A DNA stretch of 64,000 bases from assembly GCF_001729485.1 (NCBI RefSeq), contig NZ_CP017157.1, forward strand, positions 2,108,001-2,172,000, given 5' to 3'. Under the pieces are notes generated by a model that searched no databases, had not been told where the DNA came from, and worked only from the letters and a program-made list of their open reading frames with translations. This document shows positions 1-9,054 of this stretch, piece by piece (position 1 is the stretch's first letter; each line of letters starts with the position of its first letter). The stretch comes from Streptomyces lydicus. Lineage in GTDB: Bacteria; Actinomycetota; Actinomycetes; Streptomycetales; Streptomycetaceae. The position numbers and the translations under genes were made by a program.

Positions 1-1
1 C

Positions 2-376
2 CACGTGATGCACATCGTCTCCACCGTCACCGGCCGGGTGGCGGCGGACCGCACCGCCTTCGACGTGCTCACCGCCTGCTTCCCCGCCGGCACCCTCTCC
101 GGCGCCCCCAAGCCCCGCGCCCTGCAGATCATCGAGGAACTGGAGCCGACCCGGCGCGGCCTGTACGGCGGCTGCGTGGGCTACCTCGACTTCGCCGGCG
201 ACTCCGACACCGCCATCGCCATCCGCACCGCCCTGCTGCGCGACGGCACCGCCTACGTCCAGGCCGGCGCCGGAATCGTCGCCGACTCCGACCCGATGGC
301 CGAGGACACCGAATGCCGCAACAAGGCCGCGGCGGTGCTGCGGGCGGTGCACACGGCCAACCGTCTGGGCCAGTAG
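2..376 (+). CDS. trpE: Anthranilate synthase component I, C-terminal part (cut by window edge)
   Basis: About 124 residues of the chorismate-binding C-terminus of anthranilate synthase component I, which makes anthranilate from chorismate as the first step of tryptophan synthesis. The visible sequence begins [11 protein letters not shown] and carries the family block [20 protein letters not shown], then [22 protein letters not shown] and [13 protein letters not shown], which form the chorismate pocket. The reading frame is open to the left edge, so the true start lies outside the window. Members of the wider family (PabB, salicylate synthases) share these blocks. The downstream trpCMBA genes make TrpE the natural reading. 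A gap of about 115 nt separates it from the next gene. Confidence 0.93.
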   Translation, partial: HVMHIVSTVTGRVAADRTAFDVLTACFPAGTLSGAPKPRALQIIEELEPTRRGLYGGCVGYLDFAGDSDTAIAIRTALLRDGTAYVQAGAGIVADSDPMAEDTECRNKAAAVLRAVHTANRLGQ

Positions 377-478
377 CCCTCGGGGTGGTGACCGGGCGGG
401 ACCACCAACGGCTCCTGCCCCGGTCCGCCCCGTCGCGGGGTGCACCCCCCGCGCTCCGGTCCCCGTGGGCCGGTGCGC

Positions 479-484
479 GATAGT
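479..484 (+). promoter_or_regulatory. Candidate -10 box for a leaderless start
   Basis: GATAGT ends 7 nt before GTG 492. It keeps the A at position 2 and T at position 6 of the TAnnnT pattern. No convincing -35 was seen. Confidence 0.35.
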
Positions 485-491
485 GGTACGC

Positions 492-1211
492 GTGAGTGCC
501 GCACCCCAGACCCGTACCGACCCCGAGCCCTCGGACGAGAGCGAGCTCCCGGACGGCGCCGCGTCCCCGCCCGGGGACGCCGCCGAGACCGCGCCGGCCG
601 GGCCCGCGCGCGGCGCGGACCGCGGCGCGCGCCGCAGCCTGGCCCTGGCCCTGCTGGCCGGCGCGGCCGGCGCGGGCCTCGCGCTGCTGGCCTCCGGCCG
701 CATCTGGGCCCGCGGCTCCGCCCAGCTCGCCCAGGGCGAACTGCCGCGCAGCGTGACCGGCGCCGACGTGACCGGTGTGCCCGGCGCCCTGGCCGTGGTC
801 GGCCTGGCCGCGCTGGTCGCCGTCTTCGCGGTGCGCCGGGCCGGCCGGACCGGCGTCGCGGTCCTCCTCACGCTCAGCGGCGCCGGGATCGTGGCCGCCG
901 CACTGGTGGGCAACGCCGACACCTCCGCGCTGCGCGAGAAGGCCGCCACCGCGGTCGGACTGGCCGGCGCCGATGTGCATCACGTCACGCACACCGGCTG
1001 GCCGTGGGTGGCCGCCGCCGGCGGCCTGCTGCTGCTGATCGCCGGGCTGCTGGCACTGTTCCGCGGACGCCACTGGCCTGCGATGTCGGGCCGCTACGAG
1101 CGCACGCCCGGCGGCGCCCGCGGCCCGCGGCGCACCCCGCCGGCGCCCGATCTGGACCGCCCCGAGGAGATCTGGAAGTCCCTGGACCGCGGCGAGGACC
1201 CCACCCGGTAA
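492..1211 (+). CDS. Trp-biosynthesis-associated membrane protein (TIGR02234/Trp_oprn_chp type)
   Basis: A 239-residue membrane protein. An acidic, Ala/Pro-rich N-terminal tail of about 40 residues is followed by four likely membrane segments (near LALALLAGAAGAGLALL, LAVVGLAALVAVFAV, VAVLLTLSGAGIVAAAL and WVAAAGGLLLLIAGLLALF) and a basic C-terminal tail. It matches the actinobacterial family always found beside trpE; its biochemical role is unknown. I chose GTG 492 because a GATAGT box ends 7 nt upstream, as in leaderless genes, and because no Shine-Dalgarno site supports the in-frame GTG at 465. It probably belongs to the trp regulon by position. Confidence 0.8.
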   Translation: MSAAPQTRTDPEPSDESELPDGAASPPGDAAETAPAGPARGADRGARRSLALALLAGAAGAGLALLASGRIWARGSAQLAQGELPRSVTGADVTGVPGALAVVGLAALVAVFAVRRAGRTGVAVLLTLSGAGIVAAALVGNADTSALREKAATAVGLAGADVHHVTHTGWPWVAAAGGLLLLIAGLLALFRGRHWPAMSGRYERTPGGARGPRRTPPAPDLDRPEEIWKSLDRGEDPTR

Positions 1212-1296
1212 AAGAGCCGCGCGCGGCATCGGTGACAATGGACGCCGAGGATCACCGCGCGCCCGACCCGACGCGCGAGAGCTACGAGGAGCACAC

Positions 1297-1539
1297 ATGT
1301 CGAGCAGTGGCCACGGACACACCCCCGCCGCCTGGACCGGCGTCATCATCTCGTTCATCGGCTTCTGTGTGGCCGGCGCCTTCATCGTGCTGGACAACGT
1401 GCCCGGCTTCTGGGCCGGCATCGTGCTGATCGGCCTCGGCGCCGTGGCGGGCGGCCTGATGCGCGCGGCCGGCCTGGGCCAGGAGCCCAAGCGCTCGGCG
1501 GCGAAGCCCGCGGCCCAGGCGCAGCCCCAGGAAGGCTGA
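1297..1539 (+). CDS. HGxxPAAW family small membrane protein
   Basis: An 80-residue protein with the diagnostic N-terminal motif HGHTPAAW at residues 5-12. Two membrane segments follow (TGVIISFIGFCVAGAFIVL and FWAGIVLIGLGAVAGGLM), then a short basic Ala/Gln-rich tail. The family is conserved in actinomycetes next to tryptophan genes and has no known function. A good Shine-Dalgarno site, CGAGGAG, lies 5-6 nt before the ATG. It sits 85 nt after the preceding membrane-protein gene in the same direction, so co-transcription is likely. Confidence 0.8.
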   Translation: MSSSGHGHTPAAWTGVIISFIGFCVAGAFIVLDNVPGFWAGIVLIGLGAVAGGLMRAAGLGQEPKRSAAKPAAQAQPQEG

Positions 1540-1609
1540 GCCGCCGCTCCCGCGGCACCGCTCCCGGCTGCCGCTCCTGACCGACCCCGAAGGCGCCGCT
1601 TCCCGGCCC

Positions 1610-1632
1610 GTACGCACCCCCGGGTGCCGTAC
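1610..1632 (+). terminator. Possible hairpin after the HGxxPAAW gene
   Basis: GTACGCACCC pairs with GGGTGCCGTAC (one bulged C) in the 203-nt gap before the DUF2752 gene. There is no T-run, which is common for Streptomyces terminators, so this is a weak call. Confidence 0.3.
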
Positions 1633-1742
1633 CCGCCGTCCGTGCCCACCCCGTACGGAGGCCGAGAAGCCGCGCCTTCGCGCGTACCCCCGTACGGCCG
1701 CCCCGGCAGGCGCCCGCGGCCGGACCGCGGCACACTCGCCAC

Positions 1743-2189
1743 GTGAGCGATCCCGTGGCGCAGGCCCGGCCGGACACCCGGCCCAGGGGCGGCCCGGCGC
1801 GCCGTCTCGCGCCACCCCTGGGCGCCCTCGCCGCGACCGCCGCCGCCTTCGCCTACGTCGGCGCCGTCGACCCGAACCGGCCCGGCCACTACCCCGTCTG
1901 TCCCCTGCTGCACCTGACCGGGCTCTACTGCCCGGCCTGCGGGGGCCTGCGCAGCGCGCACGCCGTCGCGCACGGTGACCTCACCGCCGCGCTGGGCGCC
2001 AATGCGCTCGCGGTGGCCGGCTACGCCGCCTGCGCGGTCCTCTGGGTGCTCTGGCTGGGCCGGGCCGCCCGCGGCCGCCCCACGGCGGGCCCCCGGCCGC
2101 GCGCCGTCCACTGGTGGACGCTGGCCGCGCTGCTGCTGGCCTTCACGGTCGTCCGCAACCTCCCCTTCGGCAGCGGCCTGGCACCGTGA
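1743..2189 (+). CDS. DUF2752 domain membrane protein
   Basis: A 148-residue protein. The core is [19 protein letters not shown] (near residues 57-75), the Cys-rich signature of DUF2752 (xCPxxxLTGLxCPxCGxxR). It is flanked by hydrophobic segments ([35 protein letters not shown] and [18 protein letters not shown]). The fold and role of the family are unknown; the paired Cys residues suggest a membrane-embedded redox or metal site. GTG 1743 is supported by CACACT ending 6 nt upstream, the spacing of a leaderless gene. It precedes trpC by about 170 nt in the same direction. Confidence 0.78.
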   Translation: MSDPVAQARPDTRPRGGPARRLAPPLGALAATAAAFAYVGAVDPNRPGHYPVCPLLHLTGLYCPACGGLRSAHAVAHGDLTAALGANALAVAGYAACAVLWVLWLGRAARGRPTAGPRPRAVHWWTLAALLLAFTVVRNLPFGSGLAP

Positions 2190-2282
2190 CCGGCACCCGG
2201 GTCCGCCGCCCGGGCCCGCCCGGAAGTGTCCAGGTCGTGGGACCGCGGTCCACCGGATGCGAGACCTGCGTGCCATGGCGGA

Positions 2283-2288
2283 TACCAT
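2283..2288 (+). promoter_or_regulatory. Possible -10 box upstream of trpC
   Basis: TACCAT fits TAnnnT and lies about 75 nt before trpC. The -35 region is weak (TGCGAG with a 19-nt gap), so a separate trpC promoter is only suggested. Confidence 0.25.
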
Positions 2289-2361
2289 CAGAGAGCCGGA
2301 CGGGACAGCTCGTCCCCCGGGGCACTGTCCACCTCAACCGCTCCAGAAGGAGGCCGCTCGC

Positions 2362-3171
2362 GTGAGTGTGCTCGACGAGATCATCGACGGGGTCCGCGCC
2401 GACCTCGCTGAGCGGCAGGCGCGCGTCACCCTCGACGAGCTCAAGGAGCGGGCCCAGAAGGCACGCCCCGCGATGGACGGTGTCGCGGCACTCAAGGGCG
2501 AGAGCGTCACGGTGATCTGCGAGGTGAAGCGCTCCAGCCCCTCCAAGGGCGCGCTCGCCGCGATCGCCGACCCCGCCGGTCTGGCCGCCGACTACGAGGC
2601 GGGCGGCGCCGCGGTCATCTCCGTCCTCACCGAGCAGCGCAAGTTCGGCGGCTCGCTGGCCGATCTGGAGGCCGTCCGGGCCCGGGTCGACATCCCCCTG
2701 CTGCGCAAGGACTTCATCGTCACCGCCTACCAGCTGTGGGAGGCCCGCGCCTACGGTGCCGACCTCGCGCTGCTGATCGTCTCCGCGCTGGAGCAGGAGG
2801 CCCTGGTCTCGCTGATCGAGCGGGCCGAGTCGATCGGGCTGACGCCGCTGGTCGAGGTGCACGACGAGGAAGAGGTCGCCCGCGCGGTGGACGCCGGGGC
2901 GAAGATCATCGGCGTCAACGCCCGCAACCTCAAGACCCTGGAGGTCGACCGCGGCAACTTCGCCCGGATCGCCCCCGAGATCCCCGACCACATCGTCAAG
3001 ATCGCCGAGTCCGGTGTCCGCGGACCGCACGACCTGATCGCGTACGCCAACGACGGCGCGGACGCGGTGCTGGTCGGCGAGTCGCTGGTCACCGGCAAGG
3101 ACCCCAGGACCGCGGTCGCCGACCTGGTCGCCGCGGGCTCCCACCCGGCGATCCGCCACGGCCGGGCCTGA
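2362..3171 (+). CDS. trpC: Indole-3-glycerol phosphate synthase
   Basis: A 269-residue (beta-alpha)8 barrel that converts 1-(o-carboxyphenylamino)-1-deoxyribulose 5-phosphate to indole-3-glycerol phosphate, supplying TrpA. The signatures are [13 protein letters not shown] (substrate-binding loop with the catalytic Lys), [40 protein letters not shown] and [11 protein letters not shown] (phosphate site). It is normal length for the family. GTG 2362 is preceded 8 nt upstream by a strong AGAAGGAGG ribosome-binding site. The longer upstream frame has no support. trpM follows after 22 nt. Confidence 0.97.
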   Translation: MSVLDEIIDGVRADLAERQARVTLDELKERAQKARPAMDGVAALKGESVTVICEVKRSSPSKGALAAIADPAGLAADYEAGGAAVISVLTEQRKFGGSLADLEAVRARVDIPLLRKDFIVTAYQLWEARAYGADLALLIVSALEQEALVSLIERAESIGLTPLVEVHDEEEVARAVDAGAKIIGVNARNLKTLEVDRGNFARIAPEIPDHIVKIAESGVRGPHDLIAYANDGADAVLVGESLVTGKDPRTAVADLVAAGSHPAIRHGRA

Positions 3172-3193
3172 GGGCGAGGACCGGCACTCCGCC

Positions 3194-3430
3194 ATGACCG
3201 CCAGCGCCTCCCGCCTCCGCCGCCCCGCCCCGGGCCACCGCCCCGGGCCGGCCGGCGCGCTCGCCGCGGCCGCCGGCGACGGACGGCACGCGGCGCTCGG
3301 CCGCGGCTGCCGGCCGCGCGGCTGCCGGGCACCCGCGCGGCGGGTCCGCGGACGGCGGGTCCGCTATCACATCGGCTCGGAGCCGGGACAGATCAACGGG
3401 CGCCGATGGCGCACGGCTGCCGCACGCTGA
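3194..3430 (+). CDS. trpM: Tryptophan-biosynthesis modulator TrpM-like small protein
   Basis: A 78-residue, very basic protein between trpC and trpB. This is the position of the small trpX/trpM gene of Streptomyces, which is known from genetic work to modulate tryptophan metabolism and antibiotic production. The C-terminal half carries the recognisable block [15 protein letters not shown], then [20 protein letters not shown]. The N-terminal 35 residues are low-complexity Ala/Pro/Arg and are probably poorly conserved. ATG 3194 is the only clear start; a GAGGA lies rather far upstream (about 14 nt). I recognise it by gene order and this motif, from memory. Confidence 0.72.
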   Translation: MTASASRLRRPAPGHRPGPAGALAAAAGDGRHAALGRGCRPRGCRAPARRVRGRRVRYHIGSEPGQINGRRWRTAAAR

Positions 3431-3451
3431 CCGGGGACCGGACGTCCCCGG
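3431..3451 (+). terminator. Intercistronic hairpin between trpM and trpB
   Basis: CCGGGGAC pairs perfectly with GTCCCCGG around a 5-nt loop, starting at the base after the trpM stop codon. It could be a partial terminator or an mRNA-processing or stability element separating trpCM from trpBA. Confidence 0.45.
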
Positions 3452-3478
3452 CACCCGCGTGCGCGGCAGTCATCCCCG

Positions 3479-3484
3479 TAGCGT
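3479..3484 (+). promoter_or_regulatory. Candidate internal -10 box for trpBA
   Basis: TAGCGT, a form that recurs as the -10 box of several genes in this window, lies 28 nt after the hairpin and 55 nt before trpB. No good -35 was seen. It suggests trpBA can also be transcribed separately. Confidence 0.35.
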
Positions 3485-3539
3485 GATGTCCGGAACCCGA
3501 ACCGACGGGGCGATTCGCCCCGATCGAGGAGTGCGTCAG

Positions 3540-4819
<1,280 letters not shown>

Positions 4820-4820
<1 letters not shown>

Positions 4821-5638
4821 TGGCGGGCAACATCGAACTGCTCAATTCCGTACTGGCCCAGGCCAAGGCGGAGAACCGGGCCGCACTCGTCGGCTACCTC
4901 CCGGCCGGCTTCCCGACCGTCGACGGCGGCATCCGGGCGATGACCGAGATGCTGGACGGCGGCTGCGACATCGTCGAGGTCGGCCTGCCGCACAGCGACC
5001 CGGTCCTGGACGGGCCGGTCATCCAGACCGCCGACGACATCGCGCTGCGCGGCGGCGTGAAGATCGTCGACGTGATCCGCACGGTCCGCGAGGTGCACGC
5101 CGCCACCGGTGCGCCGGTGCTGTGCATGACGTACTGGAACCCCGTCGACGCGTACGGCGTCGAGCGGTTCGCCGCCGACCTGGCCGAGGCCGGCGGCGCC
5201 GGCTGCATCCTGCCCGACCTCCCGGTCGAGGAGTCCGAGGTGTGGCGCAAGGCCGCCGAGCAGCACGGGCTGGCCACCGTCTTCGTGGTCGCGCCCAGCA
5301 GCCGGGACGAGCGGCTCGCCAAGATCACCGCGGCCGGCAGCGGCTTCGTCTACGCCGCTTCCCTGATGGGCGTCACCGGCACCCGCGAATCGGTCGGCCG
5401 CGAGGCCCAGGACCTGGTGGCCCGTACCCGCGCCACCACCGAGCTGCCGGTCTGCGTCGGCCTCGGCGTCTCCACCCCCGCCCAGGCCGCCGAGGTGGCC
5501 GCCTTCGCGGACGGGGTGATCGTCGGGTCGGCGTTCGTCAAGCGGCTGCTGGTCGCCGGCGACGACCTGACGGCCGGCCTCGCCGGGCTGCGCACCCTCG
5601 CGGGTGAGCTGGCCGAGGGCGTACGCAACCGTTCATAG
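4820..5638 (+). CDS. trpA: Tryptophan synthase alpha chain
   Basis: A 272-residue TIM barrel that cleaves indole-3-glycerol phosphate to indole and glyceraldehyde 3-phosphate and channels indole to TrpB. The catalytic pair is Glu53 in DIVEVGLPHSDP and Asp64 in VLDGPVIQ, equivalent to Glu49 and Asp60 of the E. coli enzyme. The phosphate site is near GLGVSTPAQA and VIVGSAFVK. ATG 4820 overlaps the trpB stop and follows a GGTGAGGGGGAG ribosome-binding region; the GTG at 4817 is an alternative. It is the last gene of the trp unit: a strong terminator lies 65 nt downstream. Confidence 0.97.
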
Positions 5639-5703
5639 GGTTACGGACCGGGCCGGCGTCCACGGCGGCCCGGACCCTGTCGCTCGATAGGGCGAACATC
5701 GGT

Positions 5704-5731
5704 GCGGAGGGGTGCGACGGCACCCCTCCGC
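5704..5731 (+). terminator. trp operon terminator
   Basis: A perfect 12-bp stem (GCGGAGGGGTGC with GCACCCCTCCGC) around a GACG tetraloop, followed by TTCGTTGTG. It lies 65 nt after trpA and just before the next gene. A weaker 7-bp CCGGGCC hairpin sits upstream at 5648-5673. Confidence 0.8.
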
Positions 5732-5747
5732 TTCGTTGTGCAGGGGC

Positions 5748-6782
5748 GTGAGCCAGAAGAATCATGAGGGTAAGAGAACCGCCCGCGAGCGGCTTCAGGA
5801 GCAGCGCGAGAAGGAGAAGGCGCGCTCCCGGCGCCGCCGCCAGGCGGTCGTCGCCGGGTCGGTGGTCGCCGCGCTGGCGGTCGCCGGCGGCATCGCCGTC
5901 TGGGCCTCCTCCGCCGGCGGCGGCCCGAGCAGTTCCGACAACGAGACCGCCCGCCCGAAGCAGGCCGGCGGCGGCGCCAAGCCGTTCGTCACGGTGGGCG
6001 CGCCCGACGCCCCGTCCACCCTCACGGTGTGGGAGGACTTCCGCTGCCCCGCCTGCCAGCAGTTCGAGACCGGCTTCCGCCCGGTGGTCCACGAACTGGA
6101 GGACTCCGGCAAGCTCAAGACCGAGTACCACCTCGTGACGATCATCGACGGCAACTCCGGCGGCAAGGGGTCGCTCACCGCCGCGAACGCCGCCCTGTGC
6201 GCCCAGGACGCCGGCCGGTTCCGCGACTTCCACGACGTCCTCTACGCCAACCAGCCGCCCGAGCCGCAGGACAAGTTCGCCGACCCCCAGTACGTCCTCC
6301 AACTGGCCGGCAAGGTCAAGGGCCTGGTGACCCCCGCCTTCACCACGTGCGTCAAGGACGGCACGTACAACGGCTTCGTCCGCAAGTCCGGTGACGCGTT
6401 CGCCAAGTCCGGCTACCGGGGCACCCCGACGGTCCTGCTCAACGGCCAGGACCTCGCCAAGGTGAAGGGCGGCCGGATGACGCCCGCGGACCTGAAGAAG
6501 ATGGTCCTGGACACCGCCAAGGGCAAGCAGCCCGGCAAGAGCGCCTCCCCCGGGGCGACCGCCTCACCGGGCGGGGGCACGAGCGCCTCGCCGAAGCCCG
6601 GCGCGGCCCACCACGGCGCGGCCTCCCCGCAGGCCGGAACGGGGCACCACGGCGGCGCGTCCCCGCAGGCCGGGTCCGGTCACCACGGCGCGGCGTCGCC
6701 GCGGACGGGCGCGGGGCACCACGGCACCGCGGCGCCCGGGGCCGGTGCGTCCGTGCGGACCGGCGCCGCACCGGCGTCCTGA
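5748..6782 (+). CDS. Membrane-anchored DsbA-family thioredoxin-fold protein with a HHG-repeat tail
   Basis: A 344-residue protein. It has a highly charged cytoplasmic N-terminus (residues 1-32), one membrane anchor (about 34-56), and an extracytoplasmic DsbA-like thioredoxin domain with the redox motif CPAC (Cys100 and Cys103) in WEDFRCPACQQFE. The cis-Pro loop is GYRGTPTVLLNG. It is probably a periplasm-side thiol oxidoreductase for secreted proteins. After about residue 265 comes a low-complexity tail with four GHHG/AHHG units of about 14 residues, uncommon for this family. GTG 5748 matches the conserved MS(Q/E)KNxEGKRxARERL start of relatives. lgt follows in the same direction, consistent with an export or envelope context. 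Confidence 0.85.
   Translation: MSQKNHEGKRTARERLQEQREKEKARSRRRRQAVVAGSVVAALAVAGGIAVWASSAGGGPSSSDNETARPKQAGGGAKPFVTVGAPDAPSTLTVWEDFRCPACQQFETGFRPVVHELEDSGKLKTEYHLVTIIDGNSGGKGSLTAANAALCAQDAGRFRDFHDVLYANQPPEPQDKFADPQYVLQLAGKVKGLVTPAFTTCVKDGTYNGFVRKSGDAFAKSGYRGTPTVLLNGQDLAKVKGGRMTPADLKKMVLDTAKGKQPGKSASPGATASPGGGTSASPKPGAAHHGAASPQAGTGHHGGASPQAGSGHHGAASPRTGAGHHGTAAPGAGASVRTGAAPAS
6599..6760 (+). repeat. Tandem HHG-repeat coding segment
   Basis: Four imperfect units of about 14 codons encode (A/G)HHG(A/G/T)ASP-type blocks: HHGAASPQAG, HHGGASPQAG, HHGAASPRTG, HHGTAAPGAG. The DNA repeats share caccacggc and tccccgcaggccg-like stretches, so copy number could vary by slippage. Confidence 0.75.
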
Positions 6783-6837
6783 CCACGCTGCGTCACAGCA
6801 TGCGGACGGGGTCGTTACGCAGCCGTTGCCGGGCGGG

Positions 6838-6868
6838 TTGTCGCCGACCCCGCCCGGCGCGGTAGCGT
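6838..6868 (+). promoter_or_regulatory. Promoter of lgt
   Basis: TTGTCG (6838-6843) and TAGCGT (6863-6868) with a 19-nt spacer. The predicted transcript start leaves only a few nucleotides before ATG 6879, so the mRNA would be nearly leaderless. Confidence 0.5.
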
Positions 6869-6878
6869 CGTTCCTGCC

Positions 6879-7916
6879 ATGGACCTCGCATTCATTCCCA
6901 GCCCGTCGGTTGGCGTCGTACATCTCGGCCCGATCCCGCTGCGCGGCTACGCGTTCTGCATCATCATCGGCGTCTTCGTCGGCGTCTGGCTCGGCAACAA
7001 GCGCTGGATCCAGCGCGGTGGCCGCTCCGGCACGGTCGCGGACATCGCCGTATGGGCCGTGCCCTTCGGGCTGGTCGGCGGCCGTCTCTACCACGTCATC
7101 ACGACGTACGAACCGTACTTCGGCAAGAACGGCCACCCGCTCGACGCCTTCAAGGTGTGGGAGGGCGGCCTCGGCATCTGGGGCGCGGTCGCGCTCGGCG
7201 CGGTGGGCGCCTGGATCGGCTGCCGCCGCCGCGGCATCCCGATGCCGGCCTACGCCGACGCACTGGCACCGGGCCTGGCGCTCGGTCAGGCGATCGGCCG
7301 CTGGGGCAACTGGTTCAACCAGGAGCTGTACGGCAAGCCGACCGATGTCCCGTGGGCGCTGAAGATCAGCTCCGACCCGGCCATCGGCCGCGTCGGCGGC
7401 ACCTACCACCCGACCTTCCTCTACGAGTGCCTGTGGTGCATCGGCGTCGCGGCGCTGGTGATCTGGGCCGACAAGCGCTTCCGGCTCGGCCACGGACGGG
7501 CCTTCGCGCTGTACGTCGCCGCCTACTGCGCCGGCCGCGCCTGGATCGAGTACATGCGGGTCGACGAGGCGCACCACATCCTGGGCCTGCGGCTGAACGT
7601 GTGGACCGCGCTGATCGTCTTCGTGCTGGCCGTCGTCTACTTCGTGGTCTCCGCCAAGCGGGCGCCCGGACGGGAAGAGGTCGTCGAGCCCGGCGCGCTG
7701 GAGGAGCGTGCGGCGGCCGAGGCCGCCGCCGCGGAGAGCGCCGGGAAGGACGGCGACGCCGCCACGGACGCCGACGCCCCCACGGACGCCGACGGCGCCG
7801 AGGCCCCGGCCAAGACACCCGCCGCGAAGTCCCCGGCGGAGAGCCCGGCCGGGGAAGCGGACGCGGCGGACGCCGACTCCAAGCCCGCCGGAAGCGGCAG
7901 CACCAAGAAGTCCTGA
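6879..7916 (+). CDS. lgt: Prolipoprotein diacylglyceryl transferase
   Basis: A 345-residue polytopic membrane enzyme that transfers diacylglyceryl from phosphatidylglycerol to the lipobox cysteine of prolipoproteins, the first step of lipoprotein maturation. The Lgt signatures are RGYAFCIIIGVF, FGLVGGRLYHVITTYEPYF, GGLGIWGAVALGAVGAW, AIGRWGNWFNQELYGKPTD (the core motif with the essential Asn/Glu) and HPTFLYECLW. The catalytic region ends near residue 265. The remaining 80 residues form an Ala/Asp/Glu/Pro-rich cytoplasmic tail typical of streptomycete Lgt. Likely clients in this window are the lipoproteins at 25285 and 56083. Confidence 0.95.
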   Translation: MDLAFIPSPSVGVVHLGPIPLRGYAFCIIIGVFVGVWLGNKRWIQRGGRSGTVADIAVWAVPFGLVGGRLYHVITTYEPYFGKNGHPLDAFKVWEGGLGIWGAVALGAVGAWIGCRRRGIPMPAYADALAPGLALGQAIGRWGNWFNQELYGKPTDVPWALKISSDPAIGRVGGTYHPTFLYECLWCIGVAALVIWADKRFRLGHGRAFALYVAAYCAGRAWIEYMRVDEAHHILGLRLNVWTALIVFVLAVVYFVVSAKRAPGREEVVEPGALEERAAAEAAAAESAGKDGDAATDADAPTDADGAEAPAKTPAAKSPAESPAGEADAADADSKPAGSGSTKKS

Positions 7917-7935
7917 GACGGCCGACGGCCGCCAC

Positions 7936-7975
7936 GAGCGCCGGGTGGACTCGACACCGAGTCCGCCCGGCGCTC
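7936..7975. terminator. Bidirectional terminator between lgt and the citE-like gene
   Basis: An 18-bp stem (GAGCGCCGGGTGGACTCG with CGAGTCCGCCCGGCGCTC, one G-T pair) around an ACAC loop, placed between two converging transcription units. Confidence 0.8.
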
Positions 7976-7995
7976 TGCCGTTTCCGCCCGCCTGC

Positions 7996-9054
7996 TCAGC
8001 CCCGCCGTTCGGCCAGCGACAGCACCCGTCGCGCGCCCGCGACCACCGCCGCGTCCACGAACCGGCCGTCCGGCAGCGCCTGGGCCCCGCCCTCCCCGCC
8101 GGCCGCCCGGACGATCTCCGCCGCCGCCTCGACCTCCTCCGGCGAGGGCAGATGCGCCGCCTCGATCACCGGGAGCTGGCGCGGATGGATGGCGGCCCGG
8201 CCCAGGAACCCCAGCGCCCGTCCCCGGGCGCAGGACCGGGCCAGCCCGTCCAGGTCCGCCACGTCCGGGTAGACCGACTGCGGCGGCGGGGCCAGCCCGG
8301 CCGCCCGGGCCGCGACCACCGTCCGGCTGCGCGGCCAGGCCAGCCCCGCCTCGTCCCGTACGCCCAGCTCGGTGGCCAGGTCGGCCTCGCCCAGGGCGAT
8401 CCCGCGCAGCGCCGGGTGCGCGGTGGCGATCGCGAAGGCGTGCTCGATGCCCAGCGCGGATTCCAGCAGGGCGTAGAGCGCCGGGGTGGCGGGCAGCGCC
8501 GCGGGGGCCGGGGCGGCGGGGGTGAGGGTGGCGGTGGCACTGCCGGCCGTACGGGCGGCGCGAGCCGTACGGGTGGGGCGGGCGGTGCCGGTGGTGAGGG
8601 GCGCGACCGCGGCCCCGGGGGTGCGGGCCCGCCGCCCGGTGGCGAGCCGGCCGGCCAGGGCCCGGCCGGCGGCCGGCCCGGCGGCGGTGGTCGCCCAGCC
8701 CGCCGCCCGGTGGATGTCGGCCGGGCCCTGCACCTTCGGCAGCCGCAGCCCGGCCAGGCCCGGCAGCGCGGCCAGGGTGCGGATCTCGGTCTCGGCGAGG
8801 GGACCGTCGAGCGCGTTGACCCGGACGTGAACCGGTGCGGTCCCCGGCGCCGGATCGCTCAGCAGCTCGGCGGTGGCCCGCAGCGCACGCTCCTTGCGGT
8901 CCGGCGCGACCGCGTCCTCCAGGTCGACGACCACCACATCCGCCCCGCAGTCCAGCGCCTTGGCCACCACCTCGGGGCGGTCACCCGGAACGTAGAGCCA
9001 GGTCAGCGGCGTACCGACGGAAGGCTCCCGGGACAGCGGCGGGGTCGGCCTCAC
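7996..9054 (-). CDS. HpcH/HpaI aldolase / CitE-like CoA-ester lyase
   Basis: A 352-residue protein of the CitE/malyl-CoA lyase family (TIM barrel, Mg2+-dependent cleavage or formation of beta-hydroxyacyl-CoA esters). Seen motifs are LTWLYVPGDRPEVVAKAL, ADVVVVDLEDAVAPDRK (with the family Asp/Glu), VRVNALDGP, LRLPKVQ, YALLESALGIEHAF (metal Glu), LGEADLATELG and GRAAIHPRQLPVI. A roughly 60-residue Ala/Thr/Arg-rich insertion sits between the LPKVQ strand and the YALLES strand, making it longer than the usual 270-300 residues. GTG 9054 overlaps the CoA-transferase stop by 4 nt (GTGA). It is the last gene of the six-gene operon, so it probably acts on a CoA ester made by its neighbour. The substrate is not evident. 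Confidence 0.82.
   Translation of the reverse strand: MRPTPPLSREPSVGTPLTWLYVPGDRPEVVAKALDCGADVVVVDLEDAVAPDRKERALRATAELLSDPAPGTAPVHVRVNALDGPLAETEIRTLAALPGLAGLRLPKVQGPADIHRAAGWATTAAGPAAGRALAGRLATGRRARTPGAAVAPLTTGTARPTRTARAARTAGSATATLTPAAPAPAALPATPALYALLESALGIEHAFAIATAHPALRGIALGEADLATELGVRDEAGLAWPRSRTVVAARAAGLAPPPQSVYPDVADLDGLARSCARGRALGFLGRAAIHPRQLPVIEAAHLPSPEEVEAAAEIVRAAGGEGGAQALPDGRFVDAAVVAGARRVLSLAERRG

Noticed and set aside
1975..2361. Upstream extension of trpC
   Set aside because: The frame runs through the DUF2752 gene; the AGAAGGAGG site and protein family length place the start at 2362.
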